DNA of 64,000 bases from contig JAWKVP010000009.1 of assembly GCA_041398005.1 (NCBI GenBank), positions 1 to 64,000 of the forward strand, read 5' to 3'. Made by a program: the position numbers and the translations under genes. Shown piece by piece: positions 34,717-43,787 of the stretch. Position 1 is the first letter of the stretch; the number at the start of each line of letters is the position of its first letter. The stretch is from JAGREO01 sp020446285 (GTDB taxonomy: Bacteria; Pseudomonadota; Alphaproteobacteria; Geminicoccales; Geminicoccaceae). A model generated the notes under the pieces. The model had not been told where the DNA came from and made no database searches. It saw only the letters and a program-made list of their open reading frames with translations.

Positions 34717-35973
34717 TCAACCGAACATGTCCGCACTGATACCCGAATACCAGCCGAGACTTTCCTCGTAGGTCCGCTTGCGCAGTTCCGCATCCTCGCC
34801 GGTTTCGCTGATGAAACCGTCTGTCTTGGCGATCTTCTCGTCTGTCGCCTCGTAGGATGCGCCGACCTTGACGCCATCGTCGGGTGCGATCAGCGACCAG
34901 CAGGTATTGGAGAAGCGGGCCGGGAAGAGCTTGCTGTCGGTCAGTGTCGAGCGCAGCGCCATCGCCGCGACCTTGGCTTGTGAATTGGCGGCAAAGGCCG
35001 ATTTCGGCATGTCGCCATTGGCGGTCGCATCGCCGAGCATGTAGATGTTCTCGTCCATCCGGCTCTGCATGGTGGCCGGCACGATCGGACACCAGCCGCT
35101 GTCGTCGGTCAGCCCGGTCTCGCGGGCGATCGCCCCCGCCTGCATCGCCGGAATGACGTTGCAGACATCCGCCCGGATGGTATCGTCGGAGGTGACGACT
35201 TCCATCGTATCGGGGCGAACCTCCTCGAGACTGACGAAATCCGGCGGCAGGCGCTCGATCATGCCGTCATAATGCAGCTGCCAGCCCTCCTCGAAGAGCG
35301 CCTGCTTGGAGAATTTCTCCTTGGGATCGACGATGATGATCTTCGCCGTCGGATTCCGCTGCCTGAACACATGCGCCACCATGGAGATCCGCTCATAGGG
35401 TCCGGGCGGACAGCGGAAGGGGTTGGGTGGTGCCACCATCACGAAGGTCCCGCCCTCGCGCATGGTCTCCACCTGATGCTTGAGCAGCATGGTCTGGGTG
35501 CCGGCCTTGTAGGCATGGGGCATCACACCCTGCGCGGACAGGTCCCAGCCGGGCACGCTGTTCTCGACGAAATCGATGCCCGGTGCGACGACGAGACGGT
35601 CATAGGCGAGCGAACCGCCGTCGCCGAGCCTCACCGTCCGCGCATCGCGGTCGATGCCGATGGCCCGGTCATGCACGACATTGATGCCGTAGTCGCTGGC
35701 GAGCCTGTCATAGGTATGCGCGGTCGCCGCCCATTCCTGAAAGCCGCCGATCACGAGGTTGGAGAAAAAGCAGGTGTAATAGGTGCGGCTGGGCTCGACG
35801 AGCGTTACCGCGATCGTGCCCTCGCTGTCCTTCGCGATATAGCGGGCGGCCGTCGCCCCGCCGGCACCGCCGCCGATCACCACCACACGCGGCCGCGTTT
35901 CGGCCCGCGCGAGCATCGGCGTTGCGAGTGTCGCTGCGGAAAGTGCGGTGAACTGTCTGCGTCCGAGCTTCAT
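34717..35973 (-). CDS. soxF: SoxF flavoprotein (flavocytochrome c sulfide dehydrogenase type)
   Basis: A 418-residue FAD-dependent oxidoreductase with a Tat signal (GRRQFTALSAATLATPMLARA). The dinucleotide motif VVVIGGGAGGATAARYI follows at about 30-46. Cys68 in TYYTCFFSN is placed like the cysteine that carries covalent FAD in FccB. The C-terminal part has MLGDATANGDMPKSAF and a sulfide-dehydrogenase flavin-binding tail. It pairs with the cytochrome SoxE encoded just upstream, and SoxEF would oxidise sulfide in the periplasm. Start and length fit the family. Confidence 0.9.
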   Translation of the reverse strand: MKLGRRQFTALSAATLATPMLARAETRPRVVVIGGGAGGATAARYIAKDSEGTIAVTLVEPSRTYYTCFFSNLVIGGFQEWAATAHTYDRLASDYGINVVHDRAIGIDRDARTVRLGDGGSLAYDRLVVAPGIDFVENSVPGWDLSAQGVMPHAYKAGTQTMLLKHQVETMREGGTFVMVAPPNPFRCPPGPYERISMVAHVFRQRNPTAKIIIVDPKEKFSKQALFEEGWQLHYDGMIERLPPDFVSLEEVRPDTMEVVTSDDTIRADVCNVIPAMQAGAIARETGLTDDSGWCPIVPATMQSRMDENIYMLGDATANGDMPKSAFAANSQAKVAAMALRSTLTDSKLFPARFSNTCWSLIAPDDGVKVGASYEATDEKIAKTDGFISETGEDAELRKRTYEESLGWYSGISADMFG

Positions 35974-36002
35974 GGAAAGCCTCCCTGATTGATGTGTTCG
36001 AG

Positions 36003-36692
36003 CTATTCCAGTGTTTCGAAATAGACGGCGAGACTGGCGATCTCCTCATCGGAGAGCCGCGCGGCCATCATCTGCATGACCGGATGGACACGATATCTTG
36101 ATTTGTAGGCGTGCATGGCGGTGACGAAATCCTCCTCCGGCCAGCCGGTGATCGAGGGAATGCCCGCATCCGCACCATCGACGCGATGACAGGTCGTGCA
36201 TTCCGAAGAGAGGTATTCGCCGTAGGCCGGGTCTCCCTCGATGGCCAGAGTCGCGGGATCGACATCGGGATCGCGGGCGAACGCCGTGGGCGCGCTCTCG
36301 ACGATATTGGCCGGACTGGCCGAATAGCCGCGCAGGAAGGCGATCACATGCCGGCGATCATCGGCATCGCCGATCCCGCGAAAGTTCATGTTGGTGTCCG
36401 AAACGAGGCTTTTCGGGTTCGCGATATAGATGTCGAGCTTCTCGCGGTCCCACACCATGCCATCCCGCCCGGCGCGGGCGAGCCCCCTGGAATAGTCGAA
36501 ATCCGTGAGCCCGCCGGCGCGCCGGCCGAACAGGCCGTTGAGATGGGGGCCGACCTTGTGTCCGGCTCCCTCGCCGATCTCGTGACAGCTCCGGCACTGG
36601 CGAAACAGCACCGCACCGCGCCCGGCACCTCCCGTTTCGGCCGCCTGAACCGGTGACATCGCCGGCACGAGCGCCGCGAAAGCGAGCATCAT
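36003..36692 (-). CDS. soxE: SoxE diheme cytochrome c
   Basis: A 229-residue periplasmic cytochrome with a short signal peptide ending PVQAAE and two heme sites, CRSCH (33-37) and CTTCH (165-169). The first domain resembles class I c552 (VGPHLNGLFGRRAG), the second a c4-like fold. It lies 19 bp after soxD and 29 bp before soxF, the order of Paracoccus soxDEF. The predicted partner is SoxF. Confidence 0.88.
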   Translation of the reverse strand: MMLAFAALVPAMSPVQAAETGGAGRGAVLFRQCRSCHEIGEGAGHKVGPHLNGLFGRRAGGLTDFDYSRGLARAGRDGMVWDREKLDIYIANPKSLVSDTNMNFRGIGDADDRRHVIAFLRGYSASPANIVESAPTAFARDPDVDPATLAIEGDPAYGEYLSSECTTCHRVDGADAGIPSITGWPEEDFVTAMHAYKSRYRVHPVMQMMAARLSDEEIASLAVYFETLE

Positions 36693-36711
36693 CCGGCGAA
36701 ATGGCGAGGCG

Positions 36712-37743
36712 TTAATCGAGATTCTCCTCGGGTGTCACGTCGAGCACCTGCGCGCGCGAGGTGATTTCCACGGACTCCCTGCAATTCTCCATGCAGACCT
36801 CGCCGCCGACAAATCCGGCTTCCGTCTCCTCGCGATCGTCCATGAGGAAATTGTCCTCGTTGGGCAGGCGCACTTCGAGGAAGTTCTCGCGGCTCAGCTC
36901 GAAATCGTCATCGACGAGATCGTTCATGTAGAGAAGATAGGCGGTGATCGCATAGACATCGTCGGCTTCGAGCGTCTGCGCATTGCCGAACGGCATCGCC
37001 CGGTTGACATAGTCCCAGACGGTCGAAAGATACGGCCAGTAGGAGCCGATCGTCTTGACCGGCCTGTCATCCGTCAATGTGTCCTGACCGCCGGCGAGTA
37101 CCGGCCAGCGGCCCACACCCTCGGCAAAGTCGCCATGACAGATGGCGCAATTGTCGGCGAACACGATTTCGCCATCCTCGACATTGCCCGAACCTTCGGG
37201 AAGGCCCGCACCATCGGGGCGGACATCGATATCCCAGGCAGCGACCTCATTGTCGGTCGCCAGCCGGCCGAGGCCGAACGCGCCATCATCACGCAGCGGA
37301 CTGGCGTTGGATGCGGCCATCATTTCCTCGACGACCGGCTCGCCGGCCTGCGTGCTGGCATAGGTGGCGAGATAGGCGATGACGTCGTCGATATCCGCCT
37401 GCTCGCGCAGCCCGGCGAAGGTCATCCGCGTGCCCTTGAACATGTCCCTCGGGCTGGCGAGGAACTGCGCGAGCGTTTCCTCGCTCCAGACCACATCCGA
37501 TCCGCTCATGCCGCCGGAATAGCTGAAATCCTCGAGACTGCCGGCCTGACGGCCGATGATGTCGTTGAGCTGCGGACCGATGCGGTGTCCGGCATTGATC
37601 CCGATCTGATGACAGGCCTTGCACTTCCTGAACACCTTCTCGCCCGCCTCGACATTGCCGGCGGCGAGAGCATGGCCGGCCGGCAGCATGGCGAGAAGGG
37701 CAAGGCCGGTGAGCGACAGTGCGGCTTCACGAAACCTCGACAT
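36712..37743 (-). CDS. soxD: SoxD diheme cytochrome c subunit of sulfane dehydrogenase
   Basis: A 343-residue periplasmic protein with a signal peptide ending GHALA. The first heme is CKACH (41-45) in a c552-like domain (IGPQLNDIIGRQAG), the second CAICH (199-203) in the C-terminal domain. The start at 37743 overlaps soxC by 17 bp. With SoxC it forms the sulfane dehydrogenase that takes six electrons from the SoxY-bound sulfane, so the system can oxidise thiosulfate fully without sulfur globules. Length is close to the family norm. Confidence 0.92.
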   Translation of the reverse strand: MSRFREAALSLTGLALLAMLPAGHALAAGNVEAGEKVFRKCKACHQIGINAGHRIGPQLNDIIGRQAGSLEDFSYSGGMSGSDVVWSEETLAQFLASPRDMFKGTRMTFAGLREQADIDDVIAYLATYASTQAGEPVVEEMMAASNASPLRDDGAFGLGRLATDNEVAAWDIDVRPDGAGLPEGSGNVEDGEIVFADNCAICHGDFAEGVGRWPVLAGGQDTLTDDRPVKTIGSYWPYLSTVWDYVNRAMPFGNAQTLEADDVYAITAYLLYMNDLVDDDFELSRENFLEVRLPNEDNFLMDDREETEAGFVGGEVCMENCRESVEITSRAQVLDVTPEENLD

Positions 37744-38998
37744 TTTCCACCCCGCCCTCTTCGCTGACATACCAGGTCTGGATACCGTTATTGTGATAGA
37801 TCGAGTTGACCCCGCGCACCTTGCGCAAGGCTTCCTTGGTCGGCTGGACATAGCCGGTGCTGTCATGCGCGCGGGACTGCAGGAGGAGCGGTTTTCCGTC
37901 CCAGACGAAATCGAGGTAGAAACGGTGCATCGACTTGTCGAGGCCCGGTCCGTCCATGCGCGCCTCGCGCCAGTTGATGCCGCCGTCGAGCGTCACATCG
38001 ACCCGCGGGATCGTGCCCCGGCCGGACCAGGCGATACCGGTGAGCACCGTCGGTCCGGGGCCATGGGTCATGGGCGCCTGCGGACTGGGGCTGGTGATGA
38101 CCGATTTCGCATCCATCTGCCAGGTGAAGCGGCGGGCGCGGCCATCGTCCAGCAGATCGGTATATTTGCTCGTTTCCTCGCGATGGTGCCAGGGCTCGTC
38201 GCCGACCTCGATCCGGCGCAGCCACTTCACCCACATGTTCCCTTCCCAGCCGGGTACGACCAGCCGCACCGGATAGCCCTGTTCGGGACGCAGCGCCTCA
38301 CCGTTCATCCCGAAAGCCACAAGACAGTCGTCGAGCGCCTTTTCCATCGGCACCGAACGGGTCATGGCCGAAGCGTCCGCACCTTCGGGAAGGATCCACT
38401 TCGCGCCGGTCTTCAGCCCCGCTTCCTCGAGCAGCAGCTTCAGCGGCACGCCCGTATACATGACATTGTGGATCATGCCGTGGGTATACTGGCAGCCATT
38501 GAGCTGGGCACCGCGCCATTCCATGCCGGAATTGGCGGCGCATTCGAGGAAATGGACGCGATTGACGCGCGGGAAGCGCCTGAGATCGTCGAGCGTGAAG
38601 ACCAGCTGACGGTCGACCAGGCCATTGATCATCAGCCGGTATCGTGACGGATCGACCTCGGCGATGCCGGCATGGTGGCGTTCGAAACAGAGCCCGTTGG
38701 GCGTGATGATCCCGTCCAGAGCATGCAGCGGGGTGAAATTCACCGAGCTCACCGGATCGGCGGTGAGCCACTCCACATTGCGGCGCACGACATGCGCCTC
38801 GTATTCGGACGGATGGCCGTAGGGCCGCGCATCGACACCCTCGCCGGTATAGATCGACCAGTCGGGGAGTTCCGTGATGGCCGGATCGTCGGCGCGCGCG
38901 AGACCGCCGCCCGCCGCCAGTGCTCCGGCAGCGCCGAGCGCCGTTCCGCCGGACCTGAGCAGCCCGCGCCGGCTCGTCTTCCTGTTGTGGTCAGTCAT
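37727..38998 (-). CDS. soxC: SoxC molybdopterin sulfane dehydrogenase subunit
   Basis: A 423-residue molybdoprotein of the sulfite oxidase family. The Tat signal is TSRRGLLRSGG; Cys153 in LECAANSGMEWRG is the molybdenum ligand; HMW-like PGWEGNMWVKWLRRIEV and a C-terminal dimerisation domain follow. It is coupled to soxD by an overlap. It acts in the periplasm on sulfur bound to SoxY. Confidence 0.94.
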   Translation of the reverse strand: MTDHNRKTSRRGLLRSGGTALGAAGALAAGGGLARADDPAITELPDWSIYTGEGVDARPYGHPSEYEAHVVRRNVEWLTADPVSSVNFTPLHALDGIITPNGLCFERHHAGIAEVDPSRYRLMINGLVDRQLVFTLDDLRRFPRVNRVHFLECAANSGMEWRGAQLNGCQYTHGMIHNVMYTGVPLKLLLEEAGLKTGAKWILPEGADASAMTRSVPMEKALDDCLVAFGMNGEALRPEQGYPVRLVVPGWEGNMWVKWLRRIEVGDEPWHHREETSKYTDLLDDGRARRFTWQMDAKSVITSPSPQAPMTHGPGPTVLTGIAWSGRGTIPRVDVTLDGGINWREARMDGPGLDKSMHRFYLDFVWDGKPLLLQSRAHDSTGYVQPTKEALRKVRGVNSIYHNNGIQTWYVSEEGGVENVEVS

Positions 38999-39047
38999 GA
39001 AAATTCGTCCCGTTCACTGCCCCGCACCCCGAAGGGCGCGCCGGAGA

Positions 39048-40742
39048 TCAAAGCCCCTCGATGATGACCGCCCTGTTGGGATCGAGCGCGATCGTGCCCT
39101 GCGCCTTGATGTAATTCTCGACCACCTCCCAGATCGGCGGTCCCTCGGTGTCCTCGTTCACCGATGCCCAGCCGGCGACGACATAGCTCCTGCCCGCGTC
39201 GATCGCCTCGCCGCTGGAAAGAAGGGTCATGCCGGAGATGCGCGAGCCCATCGGTTTGGTCACGTCGATCGTGTATCCGAGCCCGCCGACGCGAACCATG
39301 TCACCGCCCTGCTGATAGTAGGGATCGGCGTTGAAGAGATTGTCGGCGACATCCTCGAGCACGGTATGCAGCATCTCGCCGGTCATTTCCGTGCGATAGG
39401 CGGCGGGGTAGTTCATCGCCGTCACATTGTGCAGATCCTCGCGGGTGATCTCCGCGCCCGGCAGCAGGCTGGTTCCCCAGCGAAAGCCGGGGCTGAGCGC
39501 GATATCCGCCTCGCGTTCGCTGATGAGCGCCTCGCAGATCAGATCGTCCCAGGTGCCGTTGAAATTGCCGCGGCGGAAGAGCAGGCTTTCGGTGGTGCCG
39601 AGCACCTCCGACAACTGGTCGGCGAACGGTGCGCGCACCTCCTCGATCAGTGCCGCCATCTCCGCATCCGGCGCGATCACGTCCGAGAACACCGGCACGA
39701 GCCTGTGCCGCAAGCCCTTCATGCCGGAACCGTCCACATCGAGATCGACGCGCGAGACGAACTTGCCGTTGGAGCCCGAAGCAATGAGTGCCGTCCTGTT
39801 GACCATCACCGGCTCGGGCAGGGCATCGTGGGTGTGGGCGCAGAGGATGACGTCGATGCCGTCCACGCGCGAGGCGAGCTTGCGGTCGACATCGAAGCCG
39901 TTGTGCGACAGCAGGACCACCGCCTGCGCACCCTCGCTGCGCACCTCCTCGACCACCTCGGCCATGCGCTCCTCGCGGATGCCGAAGGAAAGGCCCGGAA
40001 ACATCCAGCGCGGATTGGCGATCGGCATGTAGGGGAAGGCCTGGCCGATGACCGCGATCTTCGCCCCGCCACGCTCGAACATGGTATAGGCGTCATAGGC
40101 CGGCTCATCCCATTCGACGTCGAAGATGTTGGCGCCGAGGAAGGGGAAATCGAGCCCGTCGACGATCTCCGTCACCCGGTCGATGCCGAGCGTGAATTCC
40201 CAGTGCGAGGTCATCGCGTCGGGACGAAGCAGGTTCATCACCTCGACCATGTCCTGTCCCATGGTCGCCTGCGCGGTGAGACTGCCCTGCCAGGTATCGC
40301 CGCCATCCAGCAGGATCGCATCCTCGCGCTCGGCGCGGATCGCCTTGATGACGGTGGCCACCCGATCCATGCCGCCCATGCGGCCATAGCCCTTCGCCAG
40401 ACTGGCGAAATCCTCGCAAGTGAGCGCATAGGCGTCGGCGCTGCCCGGCTGGATGCCGTAGAGATCGAGAAAGTCCTTGCCGGTCACATGCGGCGGCAGT
40501 CCCTTGACCTCGCCCACCCCGACATTGACCTCCGGCTCGCGAAACAGGATCGGCCTGAGCTGGGCGTGAATGTCGGTGACATGGATCAGCGATACATTGC
40601 CGAAGCTGTCGAACCGGAGAAGATCATCCTGGGTCAGCTTCTGCTGGGCCATCAGCCGGCTCCAGCTTCCAGCCCCCGAAGCACCCAGAAGAGCCGAGGC
40701 GGCGACCCCCGCCTGAAGGAATTCACGTCTCGATATCAGCAT
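39048..40742 (-). CDS. soxB: SoxB thiosulfohydrolase
   Basis: A 564-residue dimanganese enzyme that hydrolyses sulfate from the SoxY-bound intermediate. A Tat signal (SRREFLQAG) leads into metallophosphoesterase motifs: HVTDIHAQ with Asp57 and His59, LDGGDTWQGS, SHNGFDVDRK, and an ILCAHTHD segment. The C-terminal 5'-nucleotidase domain is complete. The ATG at 40742 has GAGAG upstream. It is separated from soxA by 178 bp that hold a hairpin. Confidence 0.95.
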   Translation of the reverse strand: MLISRREFLQAGVAASALLGASGAGSWSRLMAQQKLTQDDLLRFDSFGNVSLIHVTDIHAQLRPILFREPEVNVGVGEVKGLPPHVTGKDFLDLYGIQPGSADAYALTCEDFASLAKGYGRMGGMDRVATVIKAIRAEREDAILLDGGDTWQGSLTAQATMGQDMVEVMNLLRPDAMTSHWEFTLGIDRVTEIVDGLDFPFLGANIFDVEWDEPAYDAYTMFERGGAKIAVIGQAFPYMPIANPRWMFPGLSFGIREERMAEVVEEVRSEGAQAVVLLSHNGFDVDRKLASRVDGIDVILCAHTHDALPEPVMVNRTALIASGSNGKFVSRVDLDVDGSGMKGLRHRLVPVFSDVIAPDAEMAALIEEVRAPFADQLSEVLGTTESLLFRRGNFNGTWDDLICEALISEREADIALSPGFRWGTSLLPGAEITREDLHNVTAMNYPAAYRTEMTGEMLHTVLEDVADNLFNADPYYQQGGDMVRVGGLGYTIDVTKPMGSRISGMTLLSSGEAIDAGRSYVVAGWASVNEDTEGPPIWEVVENYIKAQGTIALDPNRAVIIEGL

Positions 40743-40864
40743 TGCGCCATTCTCTCGTTCAATCGCCGGTTGTTCGATAAACGTCCGGCACACGAGCCCG
40801 GACACAAGCGGAGCGCCCGCCTGCCCCGGACTGCCACCGGAGCTTCATGACTTGCAGATGCGAG

Positions 40865-40897
40865 GGACGGCCGCACCGGTGCCGCCGGCGGCCGTCC
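40865..40897 (-). terminator. Hairpin in the soxA-soxB gap
   Basis: GGACGGCCGC and GCGGCCGTCC form a perfect 10-bp stem with a 13-base loop in the 178-bp gap between soxA and soxB. No U-tract follows on the minus strand, so it is more likely a processing or attenuation structure than a full terminator. Confidence 0.45.
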
Positions 40898-40920
40898 GTT
40901 CGCCGGTCGAACCCGCCGGG

Positions 40921-41769
40921 CTACTGCCGGACCGAGGGCGTTTCGATGACGAGCCCGGTTCCACGCGATGCCACATAGAGCTCCAGCGCCTTCATCTCGT
41001 CGGAACCGACAGCGAAGGGAACGCCGCGCGTGTCCTCGACGCAGCCCTTGAACCGCCGGTCGATGGAGCCGAGCCCGCCCCATTTCAGGCGATAGACCGG
41101 AAAGCCGTTGATCTGCCCCTGGGAGAGATGGTCGGCGCGCAACATGTTGCCGTAATTGTCCTCATGGCAGTTGGCGCAGGAGAAATCGAGCTGGCCGAAG
41201 CGTGTGTAATAGATCTCCCTGCCCTTCTCCCACCATGTTTCGGCGGGACCGTCGGTCGCCACATCCACCGGCATGCCGCGGGATTGCAGGCCGATGGCCG
41301 CGGTCATCGACAGCATCTCGTTGCTTTCCCACTTCCACGGCTCGGCACCCATATGCTCGGTGCGGCTGTAGTTGATGAGCTCCTCCATCGTCGCCAGCGT
41401 GCCGAGCTCCTCGCTCCATTTGGGCATGGCGGCGCGCAGGCCGGCAAAACCGGCAATATCGCCGTGACAATCGGCGCAGGACTTGCCGACGCTGCCGTCG
41501 ACCGCTTCCCACAGGTCGAGCCCCTGATCGACATAGATCATGCCCGGATTGTCGAAATCATCCATCTGCAGCGCCTGCGTCTCGTCGCTGCGGAAGCGCC
41601 AGCCGGAAATGACTTCGCTGAACGGCGAGCCCTCCGGCGCCGGCGCCTTCGTCACGAGAGTCTCGCCGTCGATGACAAGTTCGTCTTCCTCGCCGGCGAA
41701 GACGGCCGTCGCCGTCGTCAGGCCGGCGATCAAGGCCGCCGCAGACGTGGCGATCATTGTTCTTTTCAT
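40921..41769 (-). CDS. soxA: SoxA diheme cytochrome c
   Basis: A 282-residue subunit of the SoxAX cytochrome that forms the thiosulfate-SoxY bond. It has a signal peptide (to about residue 26), heme sites CADCH (98-102) and CANCH (198-202), and the heme-ligating, substrate-carrying Cys243 in RFKGCVEDTRG. Two hemes and about 280 residues place it with the Paracoccus type. Start at 41769, 28 bp after soxZ. Confidence 0.94.
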   Translation of the reverse strand: MKRTMIATSAAALIAGLTTATAVFAGEEDELVIDGETLVTKAPAPEGSPFSEVISGWRFRSDETQALQMDDFDNPGMIYVDQGLDLWEAVDGSVGKSCADCHGDIAGFAGLRAAMPKWSEELGTLATMEELINYSRTEHMGAEPWKWESNEMLSMTAAIGLQSRGMPVDVATDGPAETWWEKGREIYYTRFGQLDFSCANCHEDNYGNMLRADHLSQGQINGFPVYRLKWGGLGSIDRRFKGCVEDTRGVPFAVGSDEMKALELYVASRGTGLVIETPSVRQ

Positions 41770-41797
41770 GTCAGCCTTCCCTGATCCTCGATACCGC

Positions 41798-42127
41798 TCA
41801 ACCAATGGTTATCTTTTTTTCGTCCTCATAGACCGATCCGTCATCATCGACCCAGGTGAAACTGATCGTCCCGCTTTCGGGCACGGTCATCGAGAATTCG
41901 AAATAGGGGTTGGAGGAGACAGCGGGCTCCAGATCCACCGCGATCACCTCCTCGCCGTTGAACGCGGCGGTGAACCTGTTGATGATCTGGCGCGGGATAA
42001 GATTGCCTTCCTTGTCCTTGCGCTGCCCCGATTCCATGTCGTGGCTGATGAGCGTCTTGATGGTGATGACCTCGCCAGCGGCGGCCTTCTTGGGCACCTT
42101 GACGCGCGGTTTGACCTTGCCTGCCAT
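41798..42127 (-). CDS. soxZ: SoxZ carrier subunit
   Basis: A 109-residue immunoglobulin-like protein that pairs with SoxY. It begins AGKVKPRVKVPKKA, and has VITIKTLISHDMESGQRKD and the C-terminal FTWVDDDGSVYEDEKKI, all typical. No signal peptide is present, as expected, because SoxZ is exported with the SoxY Tat signal. It lies 16 bp after soxY. Confidence 0.95.
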   Translation of the reverse strand: MAGKVKPRVKVPKKAAAGEVITIKTLISHDMESGQRKDKEGNLIPRQIINRFTAAFNGEEVIAVDLEPAVSSNPYFEFSMTVPESGTISFTWVDDDGSVYEDEKKITIG

Positions 42128-42143
42128 GTTCGGATTCTCCTGT

Positions 42144-42572
42144 TCAGCCGCCGCAGCCGCCGATGGTGACCTTGACCTCGCTCGCCGCGCGGACATACGA
42201 ACCGTCGCTCATGCGCGCCACGGCGATCACATTCTGCGTCTTGGCGAGGCGAATGCGGGTGGAGGCTTCGGGAGCCGCCAGCTTGTCGAAATGAAAGGTG
42301 GCAACGCCCGGACTGGGATTGCCGTCGGCGAGAATGAGAATGTCGGTCGCTCCCTCGGCGGAAACGCCGATCGGCACGGTATTGCCGTTCTCGGCGATTT
42401 CCGGCGCCGTGATCGTGAGCCCGCCGCCATCGGTCGCCTCGGCACCGCCGGTGAAGGCGGCGATCGCATCCTCCATGGCGGCGCTGGCGACCCGGCTGAA
42501 GGCCACCGGTACGAGCGCCACACTCGCCACGCCACCGGCCACCTTGAAGGCCGAACGTCGTGTCAGGTTCAT
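42144..42572 (-). CDS. soxY: SoxY sulfur-carrier protein
   Basis: A 142-residue protein ending in the swinging-arm motif GGCGG, whose cysteine carries the sulfur intermediates through the cycle. The N-terminus has a Tat signal (LTRRSAFKVAGG). The ATG at 42572 has AAAGGAG; an earlier in-frame ATG at 42596 is less likely. Its partner soxZ follows at once. Confidence 0.95.
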   Translation of the reverse strand: MNLTRRSAFKVAGGVASVALVPVAFSRVASAAMEDAIAAFTGGAEATDGGGLTITAPEIAENGNTVPIGVSAEGATDILILADGNPSPGVATFHFDKLAAPEASTRIRLAKTQNVIAVARMSDGSYVRAASEVKVTIGGCGG

Positions 42573-42606
42573 CAGGTTTCTCCTTTGCGAAGCCATCGCT
42601 GCGTTT

Positions 42607-43071
42607 CTATTCCTTGAGGGTCCTGAGATAGGCCACCACATCCTCGACCTCGGAGGCGGTGAGGATGGTCTTGCCGACAAGATCCTCGCGAACGCGCGGC
42701 GCCGGATCCTTGACATAGAAGCCGGGCATGATGGTGCCCTCGAACATCATCTTGGAATTGACGACGAGCCCGCGAAGTTCCGCTTCCGTCCAGCGATCGG
42801 CGACACCGTCGAGCGTCGGCCCGACCTCGCCGTGAAACGGCACGTCGGCGACATCGCTGTTGGCGTGGCAGGTCACGCAATTGCCGAGCGAACGGTCGAC
42901 AAAGACGGCACGGCCGTTTTCGGCATCGCCCGCCCCGCCGGTAAGCGACTGCTCCACGGCACCATCCGCGAACGCCACATCCCCCGGCGCCGTCTCCGCC
43001 ATGGCCGGCAGCGACAGTGCGAACAATGCGGCGAACGCTATTCCCCACTCTTTAACGTGCAAATTCCGCAT
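42607..43071 (-). CDS. soxX: SoxX monoheme cytochrome c
   Basis: A 154-residue periplasmic cytochrome with a signal peptide ending PAMA, heme site CVTCH (65-69) and a likely axial Met in GTIMPGF (about 115). It pairs with SoxA. It starts the XYZABCDEF block and is preceded by a 133-bp gap that carries an operator-like motif. Confidence 0.93.
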   Translation of the reverse strand: MRNLHVKEWGIAFAALFALSLPAMAETAPGDVAFADGAVEQSLTGGAGDAENGRAVFVDRSLGNCVTCHANSDVADVPFHGEVGPTLDGVADRWTEAELRGLVVNSKMMFEGTIMPGFYVKDPAPRVREDLVGKTILTASEVEDVVAYLRTLKE

Positions 43072-43169
43072 CAAACCGAAGACTCCCTGTAGTTTTCCAT
43101 TTCTCGATTGTGGAATTGGCAATGCGTATTGCTGACAGAAAAGCCCGGATGCGCCAAGGATAAATTCGA

Positions 43170-43187
43170 GCATCGGAATGTCCGAAT
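43170..43187. promoter_or_regulatory. Operator-like motif in the soxW-soxX gap
   Basis: GCAT-CGGA-ATGT followed by CCGAATGTG closely matches the site in the soxS-soxV gap (44595-44613), differing by an inserted CC and a few substitutions. In Pseudaminobacter the ArsR-type repressor SoxR is known to bind both of these intergenic regions; here the SoxR assignment is inference. Confidence 0.5.
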
Positions 43188-43204
43188 GTGACGCCGCATC
43201 CGTG

Positions 43205-43774
43205 CTACTGGGCCTGCTCCTCCTCCATGAAGCGGCGTGCATGATATTTCTGGAAATGCTCCTCGCCCTCGTAGAGCTCCTCGTTCACCCAGCGCAGCAT
43301 GCTCATCGTCGTGCCCTTGCCGAACGCACCCGGCAGGATCTCGACCGCCGCCTGCGCCGCCGTGCCACCATCCGGCACCTCCTTCGGCATGAACAGCATG
43401 GTCGGCGTGAAGACCACACCCCAGCGTTTCGCCATCTCCTTTTCGGGCAGCGCCTCGCCATCGAAGTCCGTGACCTCCTCGTCGCCGAAGAGATTCATCT
43501 GCACCACCATGAAATTCTGCTCGATATAGTCCCGGATCTTCGGGTCGGAGAACACCTCCTCGTGCATCTTGCGGCAGTAGATGCAGCCACGCTGTTCGAA
43601 GATGATCGCCAGCCGCCTGCCATCGTCATTCGCCGTCTGCAGATCCTCCGCCATGTCCTTGAAGGTGAGCGCCAGCCAGGGCTCCTTGTGCAGCCCGTCC
43701 TCGCCCATCTCGACGGCTTGCGCCGACAGCGGCAACAGGCCCGCCAGCAGCAGCACGAACGCGAATCTCCTCAT
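43205..43774 (-). CDS. soxW: SoxW periplasmic thioredoxin
   Basis: A 189-residue exported thioredoxin-like protein. The signal peptide ends SAQA; the redox site is GCIYCRKMH. The C-terminal FTPTMLF is the cis-proline region. The ATG at 43774 follows AAGGGGAGG. It receives electrons from SoxV (CcdA type) and keeps SoxY reduced. It lies 13 bp after soxV. Confidence 0.88.
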   Translation of the reverse strand: MRRFAFVLLLAGLLPLSAQAVEMGEDGLHKEPWLALTFKDMAEDLQTANDDGRRLAIIFEQRGCIYCRKMHEEVFSDPKIRDYIEQNFMVVQMNLFGDEEVTDFDGEALPEKEMAKRWGVVFTPTMLFMPKEVPDGGTAAQAAVEILPGAFGKGTTMSMLRWVNEELYEGEEHFQKYHARRFMEEEQAQ

Positions 43775-43787
43775 TCTCAACCTCCCC

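Noticed and set aside
33168..34877. Large 569-residue frame suggesting a fused DUF302-YeeE protein
   Set aside because: The upstream part is out of frame with the DUF302 gene and is low-complexity polar sequence; the conserved YeeE N-terminus starts at 34226.
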